64,000 nt of DNA, taken from assembly GCA_027625915.1 (NCBI GenBank), contig JANTQA010000015.1, forward strand, positions 9,453,001 to 9,517,000, read 5' to 3'. Below the pieces are notes generated by a model. That model was not told the DNA's origin and ran no database searches. It saw only the letters and a list, made by a program, of their open reading frames with translations. The translations under genes were made by a program, and so were the position numbers. Below, piece by piece: positions 46,500-58,500 of the stretch (positions are counted from its first letter, which is position 1; every line of letters begins with the position of its first letter). Source of the stretch: Anaeramoeba flamelloides. Lineage: Eukaryota > Metamonada > Anaeramoebidae.

Positions 46500-47300
46500 A
46501 ACTTGAAAATATATTTAAATGGATAGGTTCTACGTTGATTTTATATCTAAGAAATTTCACAAATTATTTAAATAGATATTCTTATGTTTATGAATCAAGA
46601 TAAATGAAAATATGGTAAATTATGCAAAAAAAAATCAAAAATTGGATATCATTGAAGATTTGGATCATTTTCTATGGAATTGCCCAGGTTAATTAAAATA
46701 ATTCTAAAATCTGGATATCTAAATAAAAATAAAATAATCAAAACTATAATATATAACTGTTGAGAGAAAAATATTGGAGAGAGAAAAATAGTTGGATGGC
46801 AATTTTAAATGGGAACTTTACTGAAAATGATTTTTAATTACAATCGTTTGTAAAATAACTAAAGAAAATAACAATAATCTACTTATTAGAATAATGATTA
46901 TTGTAATTCTACTTTTTCAAAAACTTATTTCTTATTATCTAAAACAAGTTTAAAAATTACCATTTTCAGAATTAATAGCAAACTTTACTACAACTTGGAT
47001 TTTTGTTAAAATAGCATATCTACTTTAGTTATCAACCATTCAAACGAGTATTCAATAGACACCACAGATTAATGAACTTACAACACATTTAAACCTGGAT
47101 TTATATAAAAATCACCTAGTTATCAATTGGATTTAATTGTCAATTTTACTAATGTTCCCAATTAAAAATGGTGCCCAACCAAATTTCTGTGCCCAACGTT
47201 TTTCTCTCAACAGTAATAATATTTTTGAGATTATCAATAAAAAGTTTCAATAAATATTTTTATCTCTTGTAGATAATCGAATGAATTTTGGAATCTTTTT
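46500..47300 (+). mobile_element. LINE C-terminal fragment split by element I
   Basis: 46560-46690 translates in part to DIIEDLDHFLWNCP, the same zinc-knuckle region as IIEDIDHFFLDCSF in the copy at 13.0 kb. The continuation in that copy (IIDIIQNKEKLFILSLVKDK) is found at 47220-47290 (IFEIINKKFQ then IFLSLVDNR), after the insertion. Stops occur in the frame. Confidence 0.6.
46757..47218. repeat. inverted-repeat element I, copy 2, nested in a LINE remnant
   Basis: Ends ACTGTTGAGAGAAAAA and TTTTTCTCTCAACAGT are exact complements; inner TTTAAATGGGAAC and GTTCCCAATTAAAAA pair as in copy 1. It separates two halves of a LINE segment that are contiguous at 13.1-13.2 kb. Confidence 0.7.
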
Positions 47301-47449
47301 ATATTTGTTTTTGAAATAAAAATGGTGGAATTTCGGAAGTGTCATTGAGTACTTCCAATGTTTTCTTGAAGTTTTTTTTTAATTTGAAAAACAAAAAAGA
47401 AAATTATAAAATTTTGCTTTGCTCTGCAGAAAACCGAAAAAAACCTAAA

Positions 47450-47890
47450 TAAGATTTTCCAGAATTCAAAATAATTGAGAAAAAATAAAGATTTTACTCA
47501 ATTCTTTTAAATTTTGGAACATCGAAATGTAATTTTTTTGGGATTTTCTGTTTTATTTGTGAAGTTTTCTAGGTTTTTTTGAGGTTTTTTAAAATAAACA
47601 GAAAATTTTAATATTTTTTTGGTTTATTTCGAAAAGAAAAAAAAACCTAACTAAAATCTATTGATTTTCCAAATAAATAGAAAACCCAAAAAAACCTAAC
47701 GAAAATCAATAGATTTTCTGAATAAATAGAAAATCTAATGGAGTTTTATTTTTTTTATTTTTGCTTTTATTTTGAAAATCACTTTAATTTCTAATCAAAA
47801 AAAAAATTAAAAAAAATCTAATGGTAGTTTTCTTTAATTTAAAAGAATTTTGTAAAAATCAAAGATTTTACTGAATTCTTCCAAATACAA
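47450..47890. repeat. hairpin-flanked palindromic element F, copy 3
   Basis: Hairpin at 47455-47520 (TTTTCCAGAATTCAAAATAA with its complement), a partial one at 47835-47885, and between them TCTATTGATTTTCCAAATAA and CGAAAATCAATAGATTTTC arranged as inverted and direct pairs, plus CCTAAC motifs. Confidence 0.55.
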
Positions 47891-47899
47891 AAAAAAAAC

Positions 47900-50575
47900 A
47901 TAATTTTAAATGCAGATGTTTTTTTTAAAAATATAAGAAATTTACTATAATTTAACACATTTTCCTTTTATTTCGTAAGGGATTAATGTCAACAAAGATT
48001 ACTCGAGAATCAAGGTATGTTGTAATCGGGTATAAATGATATTAGTCCACAAGGTTCAAATAGTTTATGTTCTCTAAAAAATCTATTATAAATCTTATTG
48101 CACAATAAATTATTTCATTTTTTACTAATGATCATAATTAAAAATTCTAATTTTTGAAAATTTTTTTTTAATTCCTTTTCGAAATCCCAAAATAGAAACT
48201 CGAAATAATAGTTTTCTGTTATTTGATAATTCATAAAAAGAACTTTCAACAAGATATTTTTTTTATTTTGACGATTAACTCAATAATCATCAACATAAAA
48301 ACTCCAAAGACCTGATTAGTTTTGTTTCCTTTCTTCAAAAAGTAAATTGTAATTTCAATATATTTCAATGATTTGAGTTATAATTTGTTCAAAAAAATCT
48401 TTTTGTTAATTATTTAATTTTTAAAAAAAGTGATTTTATTAGTAACTAATCTTCAATTCTCTACAAATTTTAAGAAAGATATAATGCAACGTTGGATTCT
48501 GTATATTGATAATTCAACCTTTATATTTATGGTGAGATGTAGATTTTTTACTGAAATTTTTGCGTTTTTTTTTTCCAATACAAGAGATCATTTTTATATT
48601 GATTGGATCAACAAATTGTAGTATTTTTTGTAAATAAATTTTTTAGAGATATTTGGACTATGAAAATAATGTGATTTAAACTCAATTACAACATATTTTG
48701 AGTATAGACTATTCAGTGTTGATGTTAGTCCCTTAGATCTTTTGCGCTGTTTTTTATGTAATTTCGTTTTAGATTTATGAAATGGATGATTTTACCTCAT
48801 CTAAACAATTTAATAATTTTTATTTATTTTTTGAAATCCAAAATTCTACATGTATCCAATAAAAAATGAAATAAAAAAACGTATTATTTTTATTAAAAAT
48901 TCAGTTAATTCTTGAAAACAGTGCAGAGATTTTTATTTTTATGGAGGGAAATCTTGATTTTGAAAGAAAAATTTTTATTTTGTTATTATTTATGATTATT
49001 AATATTTCAATTCAAATCATAGTCAATAAAACTAAGTGGAGTATAAGTGATTCAATAAATGAAAATTTGGTAGAAGTTTAACTATATTTCCCAATTAAAT
49101 TGAGATCTATAAAGAAATTTTTTATTCTTTAAGGTTTGAAAAAAGTTGTTTTCTTATTTTCAAAAATTGAAAAAAAATCGTAAAAATTTCATTTTTGAAA
49201 ATTTTTTTTATCAAATTGTTTAAACTTATTCATTAGAGGCCTTATAGAAATTTATATCAATTTTTTTCAGAAAAAATATGATTTTGAATTGTGAGGATAA
49301 AATTACATAATTCCCAAATATCTTTCATAAAATTTTATTTTTAAAAATTGAATTTTATCTTAGAACATAAACAAAATTTCTTAGTAAAATTATATAAATG
49401 ACTTGAAATTGTTTGAAAAAATATTAATAGCTATAACTATCCTTCTTAAAGCAATACAATTATTTTTCAAATGTTGAATAAATCAATTTTTTTGGTTAAC
49501 CAAAAGTTTTATCTCAAAAAAGAAAAAATCTTTATATTAATATTACTGGTAACAAAGAAATGTTATAGTATAATAATGATTAAAATGACAATAAACTGAA
49601 TTTAAAACATTGTTATATTTCCAAAAAATTGTGTATTTTTTGTAAATATTTCAAATAATATTCAACTATGAAATATTTATATTTATGAATTGTTTATACT
49701 TAAAATGAGTGAGATTTGAATTATTAGTTGAACTAGTAGCGATTATTTGTATTTTAAAATAGAATCATTATAATTGATCAATTAAATAAGAAAAAATTAT
49801 AAAAACCTTTTTTGATTGTAAAAATAACTTATAGGAAATTTCAATTAAAAACTTGAAATATGAAAACCTCAGAATCAAATTTTTAAACAGTATCATGTAG
49901 TAATAATCTTTCATCTTTTATTTTGGAATTTTATTAAGATTAAATCCTCTTCTAGAACAAAAAATTTACAATCAAAACGAAAAAAATTGCCTACCTATTT
50001 TGTCAACTAAAAAAAAACATAAAAGATAAAACCATAAACGTTAATATATTTTATTAAAGTAATGAAACGACCCCGATTAAAAATTTGTGGTTTATTTTTC
50101 CTCTATTTGGAATTAATTTGTTATTTTTCTAAAGAAACTAATGTTTGTGTAAGTTTCTTCTCTTTTTTAAAGTTCTGAACACTAAAATATGGAAAGTTTT
50201 TTGAAACCTCAAAATGTTGTATTTCAATTTTCAATTTTGAGTGTTTCTTCGTTAGGTAATAATTTATCTTATCTTTGAAATATTTCAAAACTCAAGCAAT
50301 ATTAAAAGAGGCGTGTTGTTATAGTTGTTGTTGGGTGTGAGTTTTAGAGATCATTTATATTGTATCTTTTTGAAAATTTAGTTTTCTTTTGATTTTTTTA
50401 TTAGTAATAAATTACTATAAATTTAAAAAAAGTTTTTAATTTGACAAATTTAAAAAATTGAATTTTATTTTTATTTTTTTTGATTATTGATTAAGGGAGG
50501 AGTTTTTAGTTCCTCTTGTTTGCCCTAATCCCTTAATTGTGAAAAAATTGACTTTTAGTTCAATTAAATACTCAA
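47900..50575. other. 2.7 kb AT-rich intergenic sequence, no feature seen
   Basis: No gene, RNA or repeat recognised by eye. The 63-codon frame at 48430-48621 lacks an ATG start and any similarity I can name. Confidence 0.3.
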
Positions 50576-50579
50576 AATA

Positions 50580-50929
50580 GATTCTACCAAGATTGAATTG
50601 AATTAGTATATAAAAAAGAATTATTTCAGATATCTAAGAATAAAAATCATTGGATATTTTTTGAGATTTTAGAATGGGATTCTTTGTACAATAAAACCCC
50701 TTTATTTAATATTTTGAAGAAATGATAGATCTGACATTTTTCTTCTTATATTTCTAGTAGAGTTTGGAATAATAAAATCAAATATAGAATTTTATCAAAA
50801 TTGGTTCATTATTAAAGATGTGATAAAAAAAAATCGATGTCGATACAATGATTTATATACAAACAAATTGGATTATTCTGAAGAATCAATAAATGATGAA
50901 TAACAAATATTAAATAATTTTTAGAACCT
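50580..50929 (-). mobile_element. LINE 3' fragment, distal piece
   Basis: On the minus strand it aligns with 35215-35100: TTTATTGATTCTTC and CAATTTGTTTGTATATAA beside the corresponding GATTCTTGATAATAATTCAA and TTTGTTTCTTAG of that copy. Continuous with 52308-52470 if element P is disregarded. Confidence 0.45.
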
Positions 50930-51152
50930 TTAAGGGAGTAGCTACACCATAAGACATGATAAAAATTTGAGAGAGATGAGATAAGAACATTTTATTTTAG
51001 TGGCGTGTGATCGTAGATTCTCTAAAAAATTTTTTTACAAAATTATTTGATATTTTAATTTTAGTCATGTTGAACAATTAAAAAATTGAGATTATATTGA
51101 TAAAATAGTTTTTTTTTATTATTATTTTTTTATTAAAATAAACTTAATTTGA

Positions 51153-51680
51153 TTAATTTGGACACAGTTTAAACAGTTGGAAAAATAAAAATAACATGAT
51201 TTATATCCAATTGGAAATTAATTTTAATTTAACAAACTATTTCATTTTTTGTGTTTTTTGTTTTTGTTTTCATTTTCAATTTTTCAGTTACTTAATCGGT
51301 TTAGTTAGATCTGAAAATTTTTTATAGATGGTTGATAGATGGTTACAGTTGAGTTTCAAAAATTAAAAAATCCACATAAAACCGGTATATGGTATCTTAT
51401 CATTTGATCGATTAACCATTGTTATTGTAATTTTAACAAATCTACCAATATATTTTTTATTCAAACTCTTTCATTTCAGCTCGTTTCATTTTTTTTGGAC
51501 AGACTTGTTTTAATTTTTTTTTTTATATTGTTTTCTTATATTTGGATGAAAATGATTACTTAAAAAAACATTAATACTATGTTACTTAAATCTGGTTTTA
51601 TTTTAGGTTTGGGAGAATATAGTAAATTGAGTTTTTGTTTCCCTATTTTTGATTTTAGATGTGTCCAAATTTTTGGAATG
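51153..51680 (-). repeat. MITE family D, copy 4 (inverted, nested in element P)
   Basis: Ends TTAATTTGGACACAG and GTGTCCAAATTTTTGGAAT; the interior matches copies 1 to 3. Its position within element P is the same as that of D copy 2 within P copy 2. Confidence 0.7.
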
Positions 51681-52044
51681 GGGTTGATTTTTTTTTTTTT
51701 GGGAGAAGATAATTTCAGATTCTTTGAATAAAAATTAGAGCTATTTTTTGGTTTATACTTTGATAACATATAATCATATTCACTTCTCATATTCCACTAA
51801 ACCCAACAATTAAAAATCCTAACAAGTAATAATTCTACTTAATTATTCTAATTTTGGAATCTTCTAGCTATTTTAGTCCCATTTATGTTTCCTTTTATAT
51901 TCTCTCAATTGTAATATTGTTGTTCTTTTTAAACAAAATCCATTAATCCTAAATGCCACTAATAAAAAAATATTTTTAATTTCTTTATGTTTCCAGAATT
52001 AAAAAAATCTCAAAAATGATGAAAAAATAAAAAATGACAAAATT

Positions 52045-52147
52045 AAATGCCACAATAGAATGTTGAGAGAAGGATAAAAGATAAGTCATTCAACATTCAA
52101 AACACTATTTTTTGCAATTCAACTCAACATTCTATTGTGGCAATTTC
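52045..52147. repeat. hairpin with 20 bp perfect stem
   Basis: TGCCACAATAGAATGTTGAG and its exact complement CTCAACATTCTATTGTGGCA are separated by about 58 bases. Lies within element P about 430 bases from the 3' end of the HUWE1-like gene. Confidence 0.7.
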
Positions 52148-52307
52148 TTTGAGACTTTGGAAAAAAAATTTAAAAAATCTAATGAATGAAGTACTTTAAA
52201 TAATAAAAATCAATGAGGTACAACCAGAGTAAAAAAAGTTATTTTCTGATCCTCTTCAAAATCACAAAAAAGTGAAAAATTTTTCTTTACCATGGCTACT
52301 CCCTTAA

Positions 52308-52470
52308 GTTTAATAAAGATATTTTAAAATAAATTTGTACTACTTTTTTTAACATGACTTAAAGTATCTAAATTTTTTAAAAATAATCAAGTAACTCAAT
52401 AAAAAAAACAATTAATAAAGCACAAGTGGATAATTTTTTTGGATAATAAGACAACTTAAGATATTGTTAC
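52308..52470 (-). mobile_element. LINE 3' fragment, proximal piece
   Basis: On the minus strand, TTATCCACTTGTG and CAAATTTATTTTAAAATATC match AATCCACATTCACC and CAAATTTATTTTAAAATATA of the LINE copy at 35340-35215. Interrupted by element P at TTAA. Confidence 0.45.
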
Positions 52471-52574
52471 AAAAAAAAAAAAAAAAATAACATTATAAAA
52501 TTTTTATCTTTATTTGATAGATTAAAAAAAAAAAATTAATGAAAAGCAATAATATTAAAAATGATAAAAAAATT

Positions 52575-55500
52575 TTAAACAAAACCAAAACCTTTAGTTT
52601 CATTAATAGCAAAAGATAATCTATCTTTCATTATTTCTTTTGATTTATAACAAGGCAAATCTAATTGCAAGAAGCAAGTATGGCTGGTAGGCAATCTATC
52701 TATATTAGGAGATCTATGTATTTGCAATTTTTGGAGTCCGTTCATTCCTCTTAACCCACCAAAGCCTTCTAATGGAACATTACTTGTACCTGTAACAAAT
52801 TGTAATAACTTGGCTCTTTCTTCATGGGTAAATTCTGTAACGATTTCCCAGAACCATTTAACATGCTCATCTGTTTCTTCGTATCCTTTGTATCTAGTAT
52901 TATTTTTGAGATCTTCAATATCGATTTCAGGTAGCCCAGAGATTAATAACTCCAAATCCTTTTCATTAAAAATAGAAATCAAGTCCTTAGGGATTAATTC
53001 GTAGAATCCTTTCAAAAAGAAATCAATTTGTTGTTTAATTGATTTTGTCATTTTCAATGAACAAATCAATTTGATATATTCCTGTTTGTTCTGGTCATTG
53101 ACCAAAATTTTACTACCATTAGGAACCAAATCGACAACTTTTTTCTCCCCAAGGTCATCAAAATCTGCAGAGAAGTATAATTGAAGTTGTTCTGCATTGT
53201 TGTTTTCGAGGATATACAGAATTGATTTGTAGTACATGTGATCTAATTCTTCCATATCATGATAAGTCACGGGCATTCCTAAGATATGCTTATAGAAGGA
53301 GCGAGTGAAATATGCCTCTAGATTGATGTGGTCATGAATGGCTTTACCCATTATTTTTCCGATGAATTTGAAATATTCCAAGTGATCAAGGTTAATATAT
53401 GAAAAGCGGTTAGGCTGATAAATATTTTTTTTTTCGCTTCTTGTAAATAGCGCATAACTTGGGTTAAACATTGCCTTCGAAAGTGTATGATACCAATCCC
53501 TAGTGACACCACCAGCGTCGATACCGGGCTCCCCAGAAAAGGTGACCTTCAAACTTCCCAATAATTCTTCATTGGTACGATGCCTTAGTTGATGATAGGA
53601 ATCGTCTAATACATGATCTCTTCGCACAGTTAAACGAATGTTTTGGTATCTTTGCCTATCTTCGAACCTGGAATGAAGTTCAGTTCTAAAATAAGATAAT
53701 TTATTTTCAAAGGAAAGTAATTTTGGTGTGTTTAATAACAATTTAAAGGAAGTTTTCAATAATTGGTTATTCTCTCGAATTAATAAATTTAACAAGCTTT
53801 GATGATTATTAATCGTATTCCAATATTCAATAAATAATTTTAAATTGATTTTATCAGTCAATTCGTTTTCTTCAAAATACTGTTTAATTTCCTCTTCATT
53901 TAATTGCGTATCTACCAATAAACGAATCTTTGGTGATTTTATAATTAAATATGTTTCATATAATGGTAACAATTGTTGTAAATATTCAACAATCGATGCT
54001 GAGATCGTTCCATTGTCTGTCTCATTGCCTGTAGGTATCATATATCTGCTTCCTCTTCGAAGATTATTATCTAAGAAGTGTAATTCGTTTTCATCTTCTT
54101 CATGGTGCGTAAATGGTACATGGATTTCACCCCAATTATTGATTTGTTCAAAGTTATTTCGAATTCTTCTTTGTGCTCTTCCCATTACACTATTACCAGT
54201 TTCATTATTCTTTTGTTTGGAACCTTTATTTTTTTCCTTGTTTAACTCATCAATAGATATTTTAATTGATTGGATTTTCCATGTGTTAATAAAGCATACA
54301 TTTAAATAATCCCAAAGCTTTTCAATTAATAAATTATTATAAATTTCATTTTTTTCTTCAAAATTAATTCCACACCTTTCAAGAACTAATGATAAAGTTT
54401 TGATCATTCGTAATAAATTTATATTGCCAAATTTTATTTCTTGTATATTTTTTTTGCTCAATTTTTCTTTTTCTTCTTCTTGTTTTTCTTCTTCTTCCTC
54501 TTTTTCGTTTTCTTTTTCTTTCTCTTTTTCTTTCTCTTTATCAGTTTCATTTTCTTTTTCATTTTCTTCTTTTTTTTCTTCTTTTTCTTTTTCTTTTGCT
54601 CTTTCACTTTCTTTTAATTCTATTTCTTTTTCTTTTAAAACTTTATTTATTTCTTCTAAAATTATTTTTATATTTTTTATACTTTTTTCTCCATAATTTT
54701 TTGATACTTCAATCAAAGTTTCTTTTAATATTATTTGGTTGTTAATATTTTTAGATAATAATTCAATTAATTCATTAGCTTTTTTGAAAGTGATTTCATT
54801 TAAATCTTTTTTTAATAAAATATTAACCAAACTTTTTAATGAAGAAGAAGGAACATATGGTGGAATGTTTTCTTCTGTCTCTTTCTCTTCTTTTTTCTTT
54901 TCTTTATCTTTTTGTGTTTCTTCTTCGTCATGAGATAATAAAATCAATAATAATGTTAATAATTTTTCAATTATATTAGATTTTACGTTATTTTTCCAAG
55001 ATTCCTTTTCTAATAATCCAATTAAAACAGAAAATTGTGATAATTGTTGAATTTTTACTTCTTTTGATTCCTTATTTACTTTTTCATCGATTTTTTCAAA
55101 AAGATAATATTCTTTGACTTGCGGTAATTTTGCTAAAAATATTAATGTGGATAAATAATAATTTTTTATTTCGGATGGTATTAATACTTTTAACTTTTCT
55201 TTTTCCATTTCCTTTTCCTTTTCCGTTTCCGTTTCCTTTTCCTTTCCCTTTTTCGTTTCCTTTTCATTTACATTTCCCTTTTCTTTTTCTTTTTCTTTTT
55301 CTTTTTCAATTTCAATATCTTCTTTTTCATAAAATGTTATAGGATTAAAATTTCCCAAGTTTTTTTCTATTAGAATATTCTGTAAATTATGTAATAACAT
55401 TTTCATAACAATTGGATGTTTAGAAATTGAAATAAAAATATTTGACAATTTTTTTTTTCCAAGTGATTGAATTTGGAGAGCGTATTGAGGGTTCCTTTGT

Positions 55501-58500
55501 CCCCATTGTTCTTGGTTATTAAGTTTTTGTTCTTTATATTTTAAATATTTTTTATTGGAAAAGAATACAATTAATTCAATTAATAATAAAATGGATTCTT
55601 GATCATAAATTGGTTCATTTTGTGAATATTTTTTTTGAGATTTTTCCATAAATTGTGTTAATTCTTTACTTTTTATTTTTAAATTATCCTTCAAAGTTTT
55701 TAAGACTGAAAAAGTTTCCATTCCATAATAGCCTTCTCTTCCTTGTCTTCCAAGCCTATAGTTATTATATTGGTTATATCTATTTCTGTCTCTAACTGCT
55801 CTTGCCTCATTCATTAAATTTGGTGGTAAAGTCACAATTACTTCTTCTGGCATTGTTAAATAGACTTCATTTCTAATATCTTGTGGTAAGGTTGCTACAA
55901 ATGTTCCTGCATCCATTTCATTTCCCCTAGGCTGTTGTTGGTTTTGATTTCCTTGTCTTTGTTCAGATTCTAAGACTTCATTTAAAATATCTTGTGGTAG
56001 TTGTGATAAAAATAATTCTCTTTCGGTTTGTTCCTGAGTTTGATTTTCATTTTCATTTTGATTTTCATTTTCGTTTGTATTATTTTCTGTATTTTGGTTA
56101 TTAGTATTTTCCTGATTATTATTATCATTTTCATTAGTATTACTATTTGTTGTTGTAGTCGTAGAAGTTTGATTGGTAGTAGTAGAAGTATTTTGTTCTC
56201 GGCGTATTGGATGCTGTCGAAGATGATCTCTAATAACTTCCATTCTAATTTCTTCTGGTAATTCAGTCAATACATCAATATCAAGTCCTTCTAAATCTTG
56301 TCTTCTATATTGTCCAAATAATAATTCTTCTGTTGTTTCTTGTTTTTTTTCATTCTTGTTTTCTTGGTTATTTTCTGTTTCTGTTTGTGTTTCTGTTTCT
56401 TTCTCTTTTTCATTTTTAGTTTCTGTTTCTTTCCCTTTTTCTTTCTCAGTTTCTGTTTCTTTCTCTTTTTCTGTCTCTTTTTCTTTATCGGTTTCTTTTT
56501 CTTTCTCTTTCTCTTTCTCTTTCTCGGTCTCTTTCTCTTTCTCGGTCGCTTTCTCTTTCTCTTTCTCGGTCTCTTTTTCAATTTCTTTCTCTTTATCAGT
56601 TTCTTTTTCGGTTTCTTTTTCTTTCTCATTTTGATTTTCAGTCTCTTTTTCTTTTTCGGTTTGTTCCTCATTTTGATTTTGATTTTCCTTTTCTTTTTCA
56701 GTTTCATTTTCTTTCTCCTTCCCGGTTTCTTTTTCAGTTTCAGTCTCATTTTGATTTTGATTTTCTGTTGTTTGCATATTTTGGAAAATATTTTGTTGAG
56801 CTCGAAATTGTTCTGTAAGTATTTCAAGACGAAGTTCTTCAGGTAATTCATTTAATAATTCAGTATCTAAACCACCCATATTTGTGTTTGTAGTGGTATT
56901 TACATTTACTGAATTTTGATTATCAGTTTGTTGGTTATTCTGAATAAATGAAGAAATTAAATTATCTAAATTAGGTATTTGTTCATTTTGTTCTTGGCTT
57001 TGTTGCTGTGTTATTTCTTGATCTTTTTCATTCTTTATTTCTTGGTTATTTTCTGTTTTTGTTTTTGTTTCTGGCTTTTCTTCCTTTTGAGGTTTAGTTT
57101 CTTTTGTTAGTAAAAGATTGGGGAAACTTATTTCAACTAAAGAATCCCTAATAGATTCTTGTTCAGATGATGCAATTTCGGAAAGGATTGGGTCTGTAGG
57201 TATACCTTGTTCAAAGGAATTATTAAAATATCTATTTTGATTTTGTCCGTAATTAATCATATTAGGGCGATTAGTGAAAACATTTCTGGAAAACAAGCCA
57301 CCTAACCAAATTTGTTCAAACCAGGTTGAATCATTGATGTTTCTTCTTTGTTGTATTCTAGTTGGTGAGGGGGAACGTGAGCGTGGATGGGAAAGATATC
57401 TACTTCCTAACCGACCATATGGCCGTCTTGTGTTGTTGGCATTTCTACGGGCATATGAATTATTCTCTCTAATAATCCTTTCTAATCTATGAAGGTCATT
57501 TTCAATTTGCAATTGTACAAATTGTGATTGCCCCCCAGTAAAATTATTTCTTCTCAATTGTCTCTCTGTATTCAAAATTCTTTCTCTCAAATATCTTTCA
57601 GTTTCAATATTTCTTTGATTTCTTTCAGAAAACACTCTATTTCTATTTGATGATAACAATAAAGTCAATGGATCATCATCTGAGTCATCATCTGAGTCAT
57701 CACCTGAGCCGTATAAATCGTCATCTGAATAAGAATGAAGCAAATAAGAATTTTCTTCTTCTTGTCGCTGCCTATTTGTTAATTGATCTTGAATAAGAAT
57801 GGTGTCAAGGGTGCTTTTTTCAACTTGATCTTTCACACAGCCGTCTTGATCATTTTTTTCTTTATTCTTCTTCTTCTTCTTTTCAAATAAGAAATTCATT
57901 TTAAATTTATCAGTAAAATAGGAATGAATTATTGGTAACTCTTCTTTATAATTGGCAATTAGTGCACTTTTAATTCTTTTATCTTCATTTAATAGAATTA
58001 CTTTCTGCCTATTAGCTAATTCATTTATATTCATTCCAAGATCAGAAGTAAATGGTTCTAATAATTTTTCTAATTCTGCATCAACATCAATTCTTCCTTC
58101 AATTATACCAGACAAAAACTCTTCCATCGGCTCGCGTAAAGAATTAATAAATGTGGCAATTTCAATGTCTTTTTCCATTTCAATGTCTTTTTCTTTTTTT
58201 CCTTCATCTTTTTCTTTCCCCTTTTCGGTTTCTTTCTCAGTTTCTTTTAGAATTCCCTTTTCTTTTTCATTTTCCTTCTCCTTTTCTGTTTTTTTCTCTT
58301 CTTCTTCTTCTTTTTGAACTGTTTTATTTCCAAATGTCTTTTCATGATATTCTTTAACTTTAATTAATAAATCAAAAAAATGAGAATTTTTAACAAATGT
58401 TAAAATTTCTAATAATTTTAAAATTTGTTCAATTAAATTTGTAAAATTAATAAATTGATTTTCTTTATTTTCTTTTTTAATTTCATTAAATATTGCTTTT

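Larger units (their letters stand above)
50934..52303. repeat. TTAA-flanked inverted-repeat element P, copy 1
   Basis: It starts GGGAGTAGCTACACC and ends CCATGGCTACTCCC; both sides are flanked by TTAA (50930-50933 and 52304-52307), as expected of a TTAA-specific (piggyBac-like) insertion. The flanks are the two halves of one LINE segment. Inside lie MITE D copy 4 and a hairpin at 52045-52147. No transposase frame. Terminal inverted repeat about 9 bp. Partial copy at 41034-42146. Confidence 0.7.

Noticed and set aside
48430-48621. 63-codon plus-strand frame
   Set aside because: No ATG start, hydrophobic/AT-driven composition and no similarity I can name.
54400-58357. Plus-strand Phe/Ser-rich frames opposite the HUWE1-like gene
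   Set aside because: Shadows of Lys/Glu repeats on the coding strand.
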